From: Atopsyche davidsoni
Lineage: Eukaryota; Arthropoda; Insecta; Trichoptera; Hydrobiosidae
Assembly: GCA_022113835.1 (NCBI GenBank)
Contig: JAILWY010000019.1
Coordinates: 4,154,001 to 4,218,000, forward strand
Length of the DNA stretch: 64,000 bases
Reading direction: 5' to 3'
Under the pieces are notes generated by a model that made no database searches, had not been told where the DNA came from, and saw only the letters and a list, made by a program, of their open reading frames with translations. The position numbers and the translations under genes were made by a program. Shown here one piece after another: positions 1-12,207 of the stretch (positions within the stretch are counted from its first letter, which is position 1; each line of letters opens with the position of its first letter).

Positions 1-2259
1 ACAATCTCTGCTTCAATGGACAGATATCGAGGGAAAAACAAGAGTAGTTTATAATTTTGAAGAAAAAGTATCGGAGATTTGAATATAGGAAAGAAAAGTG
101 GTAGCTGGCCCGACGTGCCGGGCGGTGTCGGGGAGCGCGACACGTCACTACGCAAGTACATCCAAGTAGGCCAACAACTACTCATACAAAATGCGAGCTT
201 TCAAAATATGGGATTGTCAATGTGTGGAGCAACGACATGTCGGTGAATGGCAACGTTGCGTCAGTGTGGAAGGTCCTTTGTCCGTGTAGTCTGGGTTGAA
301 AATAAGCAAATCTTATAATTTGAAAACCTTTGCGATAATGTAAGTAAATTAATACACAAAATCTACAAAATACGATAGTTAGAACATGACATCAAATCTA
401 CATAAAAACAAACATGGATCTTTGCTTGAATCACAGACAAATAAGATTTATAGAGAACAAATATATATTTTAAATTAACATACCAATAGGGATAGTTGAA
501 ATAAAATAAGAAGTGTCAAATGTATAAAAATTATTTCCAATCAGTGAGCCTAAAACACATTTAAAAGGACAAACGTATAAAACAAAAACGAACGACCATT
601 ATGCTGCTGGTACTGATAATATTTAAGTGTCTAATTGGCGCGTGAGAATTCGCTAAGAAGAATCAAGACCGCGTGTGATTAATGCATTTTTGTCGGATTA
701 GTTTGATACAATTTATTACGCAAGCGTCTATATTTAATTATTCAACAAATTCGTTATAAATTTTTGATTTTAAAATAAACTTCAATAATGAATTATTTTC
801 TATAATCGACATTTTATATAATTAATAAATAATGTAACACAAAACCGCATATATAAATGTAAACTAAGTTACAATGTGAAAACCGTTAGGCGAAAAAAAC
901 ACAAGTATTTAGGACCTGTAATAGTGACTTTAAACCCTTCCTAGAATGTGTTGTCATCGCGGGAGTTTTAGAGAAACAATTTAACAGGATATGAAACAAT
1001 AATTTAAGTTGTTGCGAGAGTGCCCAACAAATAATGAGGAGGCGACAATAGTGGTCCCCGGACGCCCGGCGCGACGGATGTGAGGGCCGATTTACCCCTC
1101 TGAAAACAGCCACCCACGAAGGGTTAACGTATTTAAATTGTATATAAATGATACGACCGCACACCAGAATGTTTAAAATATAAATAATTTCCCAAAACGT
1201 ACAAGAACAGCATGTAATGTTCATTCAGATATTCGGAGGGATTGTAATGGATTAATATATGCATTTTTTCATAATATTTTTATAATATAATATTTTAAAG
1301 TTGACTTTTTTTATCTCTTCACAACTCGCTACATTAATAAAGTGATAAAAATAATCGAATGCAGGTCTATAAATAGGTAAATACTTTATATATACATAAA
1401 TACAAGTTGTTTGAAATTGATTTGAGGTCTTATCACGCAGTTTAATTCGATATAAAAGGCTTTAAGCATATACCAGGTATGAAGTACGTTATCCTAAACA
1501 GGAGCACAGATAATACAACTCAAAATAAAATTAAACTCATTCTTGCATATTCATAAAAAATAATAATAAAGAAAACAAACAAACAAGCCAACACACATAC
1601 ACACATTTATATACATAATAAATAATATAGATTATTTATATATGTACATGTAAAATAATTGATTGCACTAAAAACATCAGTTTAATAAAATAAAAAATAA
1701 AGCACGTAACATGGATCAACTTATCTCAAATGTATTTAATGAAAATGTTTCAAAGCTCTGGGGATATTTCTGAATTCAAATTACACATTCCTCTGGGAAG
1801 AGCAGCAGCGGACGGACGTTACTTTAGTTTGACGTTAACTGCTAAATATTTACCGGAAAACCGCCTCTATTACCAATCTACGAAATCATACACAACCAAA
1901 CGGTCTTTGACCAATCGATACTTCTGATTAAAACTACAAGACATGTTAGTAACATGTTATTTATTTATATAAGTATTTGTTTATTAAATATTTATACAAG
2001 TCTTCAAAGTAACGAGTTTATTATTTTTATCTACAAATAAATAAATTGACTATTAACATAAGAAACAGTGCATACTTCCAAAACCATCACGTTTTTTATT
2101 TATTTAATAACTGTCGTGTTTGAATAACAATATCTTTTATATCCGACTCTTTATCTTAGTAAAACTAAATTGAACGAACTGACGAGTTATAACTGAATCG
2201 AAACTGAGAGGCACGCGCATCAGGTGTTGGCCGAAGTCCGGTCGGCTCACCCGACTAGG

Positions 2260-2315
2260 TCGATATTCCGCGGTCCCGGACGCCCTGCGACCCAGTCGCC
2301 TGGCCGGAATATCGA
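2260..2315. repeat. 11-bp inverted repeat in a GC-rich island
   Basis: TCGATATTCCG (2260-2270) and CGGAATATCGA (2305-2315) are exact reverse complements around a 34-bp GC-rich loop. Confidence 0.8.
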
Positions 2316-4501
2316 GCGGGCGAGGAGGCTCACGTAGGCGGAAGACGGCGGTAACCGATAGCGCTGTCGAGGACACCGGCAAAAGCACACCTAATGAGTG
2401 GGCCGACCGAAGTCTCTCCTTCTCGACCTGTCTCGTTATGATATTGTGTCAAACGACAAACGGTTATCTTCAATCATATCAATCCCGATGGCAGTCGGAA
2501 AACAATTTCAATGAAGTTCGATTCTTGGATGGTGACCAAGATTAATGCATTCGCTATACTAATTCGAATATTATTGACTCTAGGCTTACAGAGGATCTCG
2601 GATTTCATTTTGTATCTCGTACGAAACGACAGTCACTTTGATGTCAGACGCCGTGACGAGAGTGTGATCATAAAATGTTTCTTTTTTGTGTCTAATACAA
2701 AAATCAGATAACTGACTTTTCAAGGATTATGTAAAAAAAAAACATCGTTAAAAACAATGAAACGAATATTAAAATTATATTTATCAGAATAATAAGAGAA
2801 AGAAAGAATCTTATTCAACGATGACTCGTGAAGACTGAAACCAAATACAATATTCTATAAATGAAGGCTAAACGTCGAACAATACGAGTTCTCATAACGT
2901 GCCATAAATACAGCATTATGAGACAACAGATCCCTGAGACCATTAATAAAAATTTATTTATACACAAAGATATTTAGTAAAAAAAAATATGTTCCAAATT
3001 TTTTTTTCTGGTTTTGACTAAAATCTCGTAAAACAAAAATATTTATGAATATAAAAAAAAAAAATGTACGGCAAACAAACAAAATCTTGAAATTTAGGCA
3101 ATCTCCAATGAAATGTTCGATTCAGTAAATAAAAATGTACATTGATAAACAGCGCGGCCGGATGAGGTTGTATCGCCCGCCCGTAAACACAATTGAAAGC
3201 AGATTTACGGTGCTCGCGGCCCGGGGGAGGACCGAATTAATTCTAGGCACCTATTCCACGGAAACGCACGCGACGAGCCGGCCGGCGGCGCGCGCGACGG
3301 CCAGCCGGATTACCGGCTAGTTAAACCACTATCACGATAGGCCGCAAGAGTGCAATTTCACAGATAGGCATTCATTATTTATGGAATATTCCGCAGAACT
3401 AATTGTGAGCACTGGGATAATTAACGATACGTAGGAACTATAAATTCAACATGCAACAAAAGAGTTCAGAATACTAGACGCAATACAATTAAATCTGGTT
3501 CAGTGTAAACTGGTCAGATCTGTAGTAGACCGAAGCATTTTATTAACGGTTCATTGTTAATAAATATGGTTTTTCAGCATTCATCATTGATCAGATATCA
3601 ACCGATAACATATTTAGAACAGAATTGACTTAATACCTATCAAATGAGTCTGTATAAGATTATAAAATAAAATAAAGTTATTGAATCAAGTATTTACAAT
3701 AAATAAATATATAGTTATATTTATAACTTTTATTTGCCAGTTATGTCGCTTGTACGATGGCAAATATCCATTCACTGTCTCGCGGGGCTATGTTAATGTA
3801 TTTTCCCGACAAATTGAATATATCAGGCCATGTCAAATGACGGAGCTGTAGCCCCTAATCAAATAACTTGGACAAATTTCCCATATGCTAATTGCTTAAT
3901 AAGCAAAATATACAGGACGTGAGTGCCGCCCGATGCGACCATAACAACGCGGTCGTGCAGCTACTTGCGCAGTGTGACCGATGAAGTAAAAAAAATTGCC
4001 AGATTAGAATGAATTTTATAAATAAATATAAAGAATGAGTGTACGCGTTTTCGCTGCAACTTACTTAGAGATTTCCTTTCAAACACGAACCTCGCCAAAG
4101 AAGGATATTGTATACTAGTCCCGTGCAGTTAATATTTCCCAAAAGTAAATACTTTGTGTAATGACGATAATTGAACGTAATTAATATTGTGTAGCAATAA
4201 ATAACTTTAATTTCATATAGATTTTGAGTCTCAAGATAAGTTTGATCTAACTTGTATTGTTAGTTGAATTATAAATAAGGTAAACAAAACTACACATATA
4301 AAAAAGAATCTTCGTTTCTAAAGCTTAGTTTTTATCCACTCATATTCATAATATTATATGCCTCGTACACTTCATGATTGACTGTTCCGTGGCCCTAATG
4401 TAATTAAGTACAAGAAATCCAGAGAATAAATTATTTTTTTTATAAACAAGCAGAATTGGAAATAAAAATTGTATACAAGTCATCTATTCATTTATTAAAT
4501 C

Positions 4502-4632
4502 CAACCAACAGAAATACGATTTTTCTGTTCAATGAATGAATGCCCGTTTGTAGAGTCTGCCGCCACTGTGCGGCGGTTGACTCGGCTCGCTGCTGGCGGC
4601 GAGTGCCTCTGCGACCGCCGCGGAGCTCCGGC
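4502..4632 (-). CDS. Speculative alternative terminal exon of smooth
   Basis: After an AG at about 4633 the minus strand is open in the phase that exon C requires. It encodes an alanine/arginine/serine-rich stretch (AGAPRRSQRHSPPAASR) and then runs to a TAA that overlaps an AATAAA signal near 4493-4500. hnRNP L proteins have low-complexity linkers here, so an intronic polyadenylation isoform is conceivable. The acceptor has a poor pyrimidine tract and conservation is unknown. Confidence 0.15.
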
Positions 4633-4837
4633 TACTGTCACAGCAGTTGCCTTATGCTTGGCTAAGTCCATTCACACTCAGGTCAAGTTTCTACTGTACA
4701 AACTTTTCCTTCACATTAAAAGCTCAACATTAAAAGAATGGGTCTCATAAAAATATAAACAAAATCTACAAGTTGTCACTTGGTGCAGCGTTCGTGTAAA
4801 GAATCTCATGAAGTTCATACATGCAGATTAACAACAT

Positions 4838-4926
4838 AAAAATTCATACCGAGAGCGCAATTCGAACCCAAGCCTTCAACTGGGTGGCACTACCACGCTA
4901 CAATTACCCAATTATAAAACTAACAC
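4838..4926 (-). repeat. tRNA-derived SINE-like relic
   Basis: On the minus strand, an A-box-like TAGCGTGGTAGT precedes a B-box-like GGTTCGAATTG by a tRNA-like distance, with GCCACCCAGTTGAAGGC between them resembling an anticodon arm. Both boxes have mismatches. It is unrelated in detail to the 10.3-kb element. It may be a SINE head or an old tRNA pseudogene. Confidence 0.45.
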
Positions 4927-6324
4927 CCTTTGGAGCTTTGAATCGCAAGAAATTCTATCTTGCAGCGCCGAAGTAGATTTTCATACCAAATTCAAATATT
5001 ACTAAAGAATTTGATGAAAAAATCAAAGAAGATAAAACATAGTACACTCATTACACAACTACGTTAAAAAAAAAACGGCAAAAGCAAGTGGGTGAAAATT
5101 AAACATACCTACCCAGGTGCGGCGCGGGTGAATTAAGAAATAAAGACAATATGCGGATACACAGATATGGAAGGTTGTTCGAGAGGTGACGTACCGTGTG
5201 CAGTCTGCGGCGCAGTTGTTCCGAGCTGCAACCGCAGGCGCAGGCCCGTCTGCCGTTGCCAGATGTGACGGCCACGACCCGCGATCCACCTGGCTCGCAA
5301 TCGAGTCACGACACGTCACACCACGTCGCATACATGTTCATATTTCAATCCACACTGCTTGATTTGTACGGAAACGATGCGATGCTGTTACGGTCACAGC
5401 ACTCGCATAATCCGTACGTGTTACACAACATCATCGAAATTTGTATCACCAAATAAATAAATAATATATAAAAACTACATACGTCTTAACAAATATTAAC
5501 ATTTTGAAAGTAATACCTGAAATGATCGATTGATCTCTAGAGTGTCAATGATATATGTGACCAGGCTGGAATTATCACATAAAATGGTAATCTTATCATG
5601 TAAAACAGGCGTAGCTTGAAATGTCATAGAAATATTGAAAGGATAAATTTCAAGCATCGTAGCATCCGTAGGAGGTAAGCAATCAATCTTGTACTCAAGA
5701 AAACCACAATTAATATACAACCGTGAGCACACAACATTTTAACATCACAGTTCAGATAATATCATATCTAAATTAAAAATAAATTTAGCAAGAAAAGTGT
5801 TTTGAATCAAAATAAAACTAATTTATAATTAAGAAAAAAGGAGACGCCAACAATCAAGCACGCACACCCGGTGGATCGATATGTTTAATATATTTAAAAA
5901 TCTCGTTAGTACTTTATATCATATATTCATCGAAAAATGAATATGCTAACATTTCGAGAGTGACAGATTTGTAAATCAGTTAGACAAAAATGACAAGGGG
6001 CCATATGCCGAAGCCTTACACTAAGCTGGGCAGGGGTGATCCCACATACGGCGTAATTAATATTTAAAGCGTTGCCTTTTCTCGTTTCAAATGTGTTGTG
6101 TGCTTAAAACGGTTGCTATTCATTGACATATGTCGAGAGCATTCAAGAGAGGCTATGGATGCTACGCACCGTACATGTTCTAGTCTAAAAAGCTTATGTA
6201 AAAAGTGGGCAACAATTCTTAAAAGCCTATATATACAGCTATAAAAGGTTGTCTACATGCACGTAAAGTTCGTATGCCTTGCACGTCGAATCGTTATGTG
6301 CGTGTAAGGTAACAACAAACTTAC

Positions 6325-6376
6325 TTGTGTAGTCCCAGCTGTCCTGGTCGTTTTTGAAAACATTAAGTCTCTCAGG
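6325..6376 (-). CDS. sm: hnRNP L / smooth, internal exon C (linker after RRM2)
   Basis: Small 52-nt exon encoding PERLNVFKNDQDSWDYT plus one base of the next codon. This matches the segment directly after RRM2 in hnRNP L and smooth (P-x-R-L-N-V-F/Y-K-N-D...WDYT). Exon B ends in phase 0 and this exon starts in phase 0, so the join is in frame. The acceptor is a T-rich tract ending TTTTCAG and the donor reads CAA then GTAAGTTTG, both good U2-type sites. The exon ends in phase 1. The following exon (glycine/proline-rich linker leading to RRM3) was not found between here and the left edge, so the next intron is longer than 6.3 kb or its exon is too diverged for me to see. Confidence 0.92.
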
Positions 6377-6583
6377 CTGAAAATAAAAAAAAACACCAAA
6401 TTAAGATTTTTGATAAAAAATAATAAAAAACCAACTGACCGTCCAAAAAAATGAGAGAAGCTGAAATATGTAAACAACAAATATTAATAGTCAAATGCCT
6501 AGTTTAAAGTGTTTTTTGACTGTGAACACGTATGCCTTTCAAAGGCTCATTGTATGTATATTTCAAAGGTATGTATGTGTGTA

Positions 6584-6584
<1 letters not shown>

Positions 6585-6657
<73 letters not shown>
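6585..6657. repeat. Compound (GT)n(AT)n microsatellite
   Basis: About 12 GT units followed by about 24 AT units, some 200 bp upstream (genomic right) of exon C, inside the B-C intron. Open frames through it are artefacts. Confidence 0.95.
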
Positions 6658-6662
<5 letters not shown>

Positions 6663-9609
6663 ACCTGACATCTGTCAGTGGTAAGGATCTCGCGAAGAAA
6701 AGCAGCGGCTCGACCAAAACTCAAAATAATAAGAAAATACAAATATTTAATAAACGTCAGTGCGACTTGGGGACGTCAGTCTTCCAGAGGTCCTCGACTA
6801 TTGGGTCGAGTGGAAAAATGTAAAATACATCTAACGATCATCAGCTAGTATAAAAATATTAAGTAAAGTGTGACATACATATCAACGTACCAAAAAATCT
6901 AATCAAATAGATATTATCGACAAATATGTATAAAGAATTATTATTTAACCAAAGCTACGTAAAGATATTGATAAAACGACGATTAAGTTATAAACATAAT
7001 AAAAAGAACATTAATACTAAAAAACGATGTTCATTCCATTATTCGTTAGCAAAAATGTCAGTAAAAACAACAACAAAAAAGTCAATACATATAGTTTTTG
7101 AATCGATACATAATACATTTCCTGCGAATAAGCATTCGTGTTCAATAAATTGACGCCCAATCTGGAGATCATCATGTGATTATAAAATTAGAATCTTAAA
7201 ATAAAGCGTGCGATATTCAAACATTCGGGAGACATTGCATAGACGTCGAGGAAGGAGCAGAACAAGAAACAATACGACAAATACACAAAGAGGCTACGTC
7301 ACCTATAAGCGGGAGGGGGTGTTACGGGCCGATGTTTGAGAAAGCGTGGCACTTCACTTGGTCTCCTATAAATGAACATGTATATAAAGTACGCGAGAGG
7401 CTGTACTAAACTTCGGTTATACGTTTTATGTTTCATGTGGATTAGGGATTAATCCGGTGTTTGTCTTGCATTGATCGGCGGAAATTCTTAAACCGTGTTA
7501 ATTCTAAAGAGAAAGCATTTTACGAGTATTTTTTTATTGTTTCAAATTTTTTTTCAGTCCGAGGCAATATTTTTTCATGAAAATCTCGAGAATTCGCAGA
7601 ATTTTAGTTTGTTATTTATTCGCTGTGGCATTAAATGTTGAATTCTAAATAAAATATGTTAAGTTTATAATCTACCCGTTTAATTTTTACATTGCAGTCG
7701 GTAAGATACTGAAACATATACTTGAAAACTTTAAATTCCATAGATTAGATGTTTTTAACAGCAAAACAATGCCACGTACTGACCACAATGTAATAATTTA
7801 TTAATTTAACAGTTAATATCTACAATTTGACTATCAATTTGAAAAAAAAAAAAATACATTGATGAACGATATATGTTTGTTGATTTAATAAAAAACTAGG
7901 AAAGATAATAAAAAAAATAAAAAAACTACAGCCACCAATCTCAAGCACGATTGCTTTAAAATTTCTATGAACAAACGAGATTTTACGACAGTGTAAAAAA
8001 ATATTGAATACCTAATAAATTGTACGGAGCCCACCTTTTCAGTGGCAGGCCGGAGAGACGCAGATCCAAGTGGGCAAAAATAGCTCCACATCGACGGTGC
8101 TTAAACTGCAGATTCATTAAATCTACTACTTAATATAATAAACTTTTATCTGTCCACAGTTTTGATGGAGATACACATTTTAAATGAAGCCTTAAATAAT
8201 TGCTAATGCATTTTAATGTGTTTAGAAAAAAAAATTGAATGCCATCCATTTACAAAATTACATAGTGAAATTTTTGTTTATTTGTATAATTATGGTATGG
8301 GAGTTAAAGCGTTATACGTTGAGCAGAACTTTAATGAATTAAAAAATGATGTAATTTAATGAAGATGGCGTTAATAAAGAAATGTGGAAAACAGCACTTA
8401 ACCTTTCAATTAAAAACATGAGCGTTTGTCTTTTAAAGCCCCGGTACTCGCTGTGGAGTGGGCCGATGGCAAGGAGCGTGTTTATTCAAAATGTTACAGC
8501 TGCCGCGGTCCATCAGGCGATCGTAAACCGAGTTTATTATACTCCTTAAAATGCGAAGATCCAATGAAAACCACTGCAGCGGGAGAGAAATGCGAATCTG
8601 GTTAACAGGGGCGAAGCGCCAATCAAAGCGATACCGATGATGTATCACGTTGCGGAGGCGGCAGTGCATGACGACTTCGAACTGTGCGCTCGCGAGGTTA
8701 ATCGCTGCGAAATGGAAGTGAGACAAATAATTTTGCATTTACAGAATTAAAACATGTCCTTAACCTGTCGTCAGGTCACTTCGATTCCTTAAGCTAAAGC
8801 TCTGAATGAAACGCCGCCTAGAAAGTTCAGGCATCTCGCACAAACTTTGTGATATTTCTCAGAATTAAGACAACAGTAAACGGAACTGAGTCAAGTATCA
8901 ATCGAGTAGGACTCATAATAATAATAATAAATTGCTTCAGCGTTGACACGCCGTCGCGCCCTCTTCACCGTGATATGAGAAATTCATACTGAAAAAAGAC
9001 AGCCTACACTTGACACGAAATCTTCAATACGGGCGTCTAAAGAGAAATGTTAAACATAACGACTTCGATGTCGCTTGGCGATGTTTGGTGGTTCCCTTAC
9101 GCAAAAAGGAAAGAAAATATTACTTGAAATAATTGAATTTTAATTCAATAAAAATAATTATTGAAATTCAGATAATCTGCAAATAGTGTTTGATAACAGT
9201 AGTAAGTAAAAAAATAAGTGGAAGCGAAATCTACGAAAAACAGTTTTAAATATATCTTAGTAAAACAAATGTATAATTTTATATTAATGAAATTTAATCA
9301 TATTCTCAAAACACAGTAACGTGAACTAATCCAAAAAAGAAATCGCCTACACATCGATACATTTCAAACAACTCCATCGTTTTTCCTGAAATTATAGATA
9401 CTAAATCACGATTATGTTCGTTCTTAACTCATAAATCAACACAGAGTAGGGCGGGCAAATATCCTAATCTATCCATAAACAGGTTGGATGAAATAAGTCT
9501 CTTGTACACAGCGCGGCCCGATAGTGCCACGCTGCCCGGCAGTCAATCCTAAGACCAATAATTGTCAATCCTGAATAAGGTCGGGTGAATCAAGTTCCCC
9601 GTAGTCAGT

Positions 9610-9672
9610 AAATACTGTAAATACTGCATATACTGTAATTACTGCAAATACTGTAAATACTACAAATAATGG
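9610..9672. repeat. 9-bp minisatellite, seven units
   Basis: Seven consecutive 9-mers around AAATACTGT/C: three end in TGT, two in TGC, then TAC and ATGG. Alternate units end in T and C in the first five, suggesting growth in 18-bp steps. Confidence 0.85.
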
Positions 9673-10366
9673 AGTTTACTCGCAGAAATATCAAGCATTT
9701 AATTATAGACATAGATCAAAAATTAAGGGTGGAAAATTTTGATCCTAAATAAAATTAAAAAACAAAAGGGTCTCATTGTAGTGTTAAAAGAAATAAGACA
9801 ACAGAGGTTTTTTCTCCCCGCGTAAGAAGTCTGGTCTAGACAATCATGTGCTATCGTCGAAGCTATAAAACCGCTTGCGGAGAGGAAAAGAGCTCAAAAA
9901 ACCAGCTAGGGAGTAATTATTCTGTGTCTGCAAAAGCCTTAGAACACACAAATTTGTATACTTTAAGTTTGTTGTAAGAGAAAAGAAAATGAATTAGAAG
10001 AAACAAGTTGAGTAGAATTCACATACTGATTGACAAAATTTCATAAATATTTTCTAAATTTCCCTCATATCCTGAAGTATGAATGAAAAATAGAAATAAT
10101 CTTGTTGGATTTATTAAAATTTCAAATTAAAAATAAAATGTAAATTTAAGGATTTTGAAAGTTGGTAATTCTAACAGATTGCTCAATGATACGAGACAAT
10201 ACAAAAGACTTCTGGCATGTACTTAAAAATCAGCAAAAATACTGTCATGATTTTCATATGCATTAACATCGTATACAAAATTTAAAAAAATGTATATATT
10301 TATGTGATTAAGCACATTTTTTCATACATTGAAAACAATTAAAGAAAACTCTCAGAAAATATCATC

Positions 10367-10444
10367 GTGACTTGTGAGGGATTCGAACCCACATCCCCAA
10401 GCTTTCATGGCCGGTGCATTTATCCAACTATGCTAACGAGCCAC
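10367..10444 (-). repeat. tRNA-like sequence in left arm of the foldback
   Basis: Exact mirror of the right-arm copy, with the same A and B boxes on the minus strand. Two promoters facing the loop from opposite strands could in principle give convergent pol III transcripts and double-stranded RNA; that is inference. Confidence 0.7.
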
Positions 10445-10595
10445 TGCAATTTAGTGAGAATTTTTAATAATCATATTCTACATATGAACTAATATGCTCG
10501 GGCTAATCAATATTTAATGATTTGCAAACACTGGACTTTTTAATTAAAGTAACAAGTGAAGCATTTTAATATCATAAAATTCTCACTAAATTGCA

Positions 10596-10673
10596 GTGGC
10601 TCGTTAGCATAGTTGGATAAATGCACCGGCCATGAAAGCTTGGGGATGTGGGTTCGAATCCCTCACAAGTCAC
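10596..10673 (+). repeat. tRNA-like sequence in right arm of the foldback
   Basis: About 78 nt. The A box TAGCATAGTTGG fits TRGYNNARNNGG at all positions and the B box GGTTCGAATCC is exact. The termini GTGGCTC and AAGTCAC can pair over six of seven positions (one as G-T). The T stem has one mismatch, the D stem is poor and U33 is missing, so this is a tRNA-derived repeat head rather than a functional tRNA gene. Confidence 0.7.
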
Positions 10674-12054
10674 GATGATATTTTCTGAGAGTTTTCTTTA
10701 ATTGTTTTCAATGTATGAAAAAATGTGCTTAATCACATAAATATACTAATACCTGCATGGGTAAATAAAAACGCATTCTGATTGACATTAATCTAAAATT
10801 AATATAAATGTATATATGACAGAAATTTTGTTGATTGGGAAGTACGTAAATACATCCTATATTTATTGAAAAAAAAATGGATTTAATAAATAAAAACCTG
10901 ATGAATAAATCAATATTTATTAAACGTAATAACAGTATGAATTTGTAAAAAAAGTACCCATGTATTTGATTTAACGTGTGTGTCATTTTCGTTTTTCTAG
11001 AGTATCTGCTAATATACGATCAATTCGAAAATATCATTAAGATATAAAATAAATAAACGTTTGTCTACATTTAGTAGTAAATAGTCTTACTAGTTGTATT
11101 TATAGCCTGAAATACAGCGCAGGTAATCGCACCTTTCCCGGGAGCGCACAAAATATAAGAGTGATGTTATTTCATCGCAGTTCATACTAAAAGCCAAAAA
11201 ACTTTTAAAATCATTTTTGAATATACTTATGAATAAAATGCATTAATATGACGATCAACAAGCATTAGATTATCCGTCTGCACAGATTAAGATGATTAGA
11301 TTTTCAACTAATTATAACATAAGAAAACTGTATATACAGTGACGTATTTGAAATTTTTCACCTTGACAATTTTGATGAGTGCGTCCAACAATGTTATATC
11401 TGTTAAGCAAGGAGGTGATGTTTTAATACGATTTCACACAAAAATAACCTTGATAATGATATTAAAAACTCTAATATATTTGATTTTAATTAGGTTCACA
11501 AATGGCCATGTTGAGACGTGCAATAGTGGTGTATGTAGGTAACGAGATACTTAATGATCGCCACTGGCGTTAAGTAAACATAATAAAACGCGGGCGATGT
11601 GTTTATACAGTAGGTGAGTGGGTGAATATAAACGTTAAGAAACGAGAAAATAGAGCTTGGCTTTTTAACGCCAGATGATTAAGTATATCTAAGTCAAAAA
11701 TAAATAAAGGAATGATAGCTATTTGGACAATTATTTTTTAAGAAAATAAATCTATATATTTTTAAAACAATGAAAGTCGAAATCTCAGAAGGTTTTAGTT
11801 AACTATTCAACTCTACGTGTGCTATTTTTGTTAGTCTATTTCTTTTTGATAATTCCATAAATCAGTTTTCCTCTTCCATAGACCTCATCTTGTTTATATA
11901 TTTACTTTAACGTGCAGATATTTGCAGGTGGAAAGTTCGTTTCCAAAAAGAGCAGAGCAAACAGCGAGGCCGACAAGACCGATCTAGGGAAGGCTTTCCA
12001 GAAAACTTCAGGGAGCGGTGGCACCGACCGCGCCACAGCCGAGGCTCGGCCGCC

Positions 12055-12207
12055 ATGTTCCCGCCCGCCATTGGCGGCCTGGAAATGGATCGGCCAGAGA
12101 CGTCGGAACAGATTAAAAAGTTAAAGAATTATCTTTTGTGGCCGCCCGTAGTAGCTGCACCAGAAATACAGATCGACGGCGATAAAGGTGAAAATAGAAC
12201 CAATTAA
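12055..12207 (+). CDS. Candidate short coding exon of unknown protein, antisense to smooth
   Basis: I do not recognise the protein. The ATG stands in a GCCGCC context and opens a 50-codon frame beginning MFPPAIGGLEMDRPETSEQ, with composition and codon choice unlike the AT-rich surroundings. The frame ends in TAA at 12205-12207. A donor-like AAAG/GTGAAA at 12187/12188 could instead make this a first coding exon of 133 nt. The overlapping frame from 11912 is probably incidental. It would be a gene nested in the smooth intron. No TATA box or partner exon is apparent, so it could equally be a conserved noncoding island or an old insertion. Confidence 0.3.
   Translation: MFPPAIGGLEMDRPETSEQIKKLKNYLLWPPVVAAPEIQIDGDKGENRTN

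Larger units (their letters stand above)
1..6324 (-). other. Intron downstream of exon C, running off the left edge
   Basis: Begins with the GTAAGTTTG donor of exon C. It is AT-rich with GC-richer islands near 90-290, 1040-1100, 2200-2400 (containing an 11-bp inverted repeat), 3150-3310, 4550-4640 and 5190-5330. A tRNA-derived relic lies at 4838-4926. On the minus strand an open frame at 4502-4632 follows an AG and ends in TAA overlapping AATAAA, a speculative alternative terminal exon. A GTACGT donor-like site at about 5195-5200 lacks a convincing acceptor. I found no RRM3 or RRM4 coding sequence. Confidence 0.6.
10295..10745. repeat. Perfect 170-bp inverted repeat (foldback) with tRNA-like arms
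   Basis: Left arm 10295-10464 and right arm 10576-10745 are exact reverse complements over 170 bp, around a 111-bp loop (10465-10575). Each arm carries a tRNA-like sequence with intact pol III boxes. The loop and one arm are also found, diverged, at 18852-19113, so a single-armed element is probably the older form and this copy gained an inverted second arm. I see no clear target-site duplication at the ends. Perfect arm identity points to a recent inverted duplication or to arm-to-arm conversion. Confidence 0.95.

Noticed and set aside
5190..5335. Next smooth exon in a GC-rich island with a GTACGT donor-like site
   Set aside because: No convincing acceptor and no similarity to the hnRNP L linker that I can recognise.
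10367..10673. Two functional tRNA genes
   Set aside because: Pol III boxes are good but the D stem is weak, the T stem has a mismatch and U33 is absent; the sequence belongs to a dispersed repeat.
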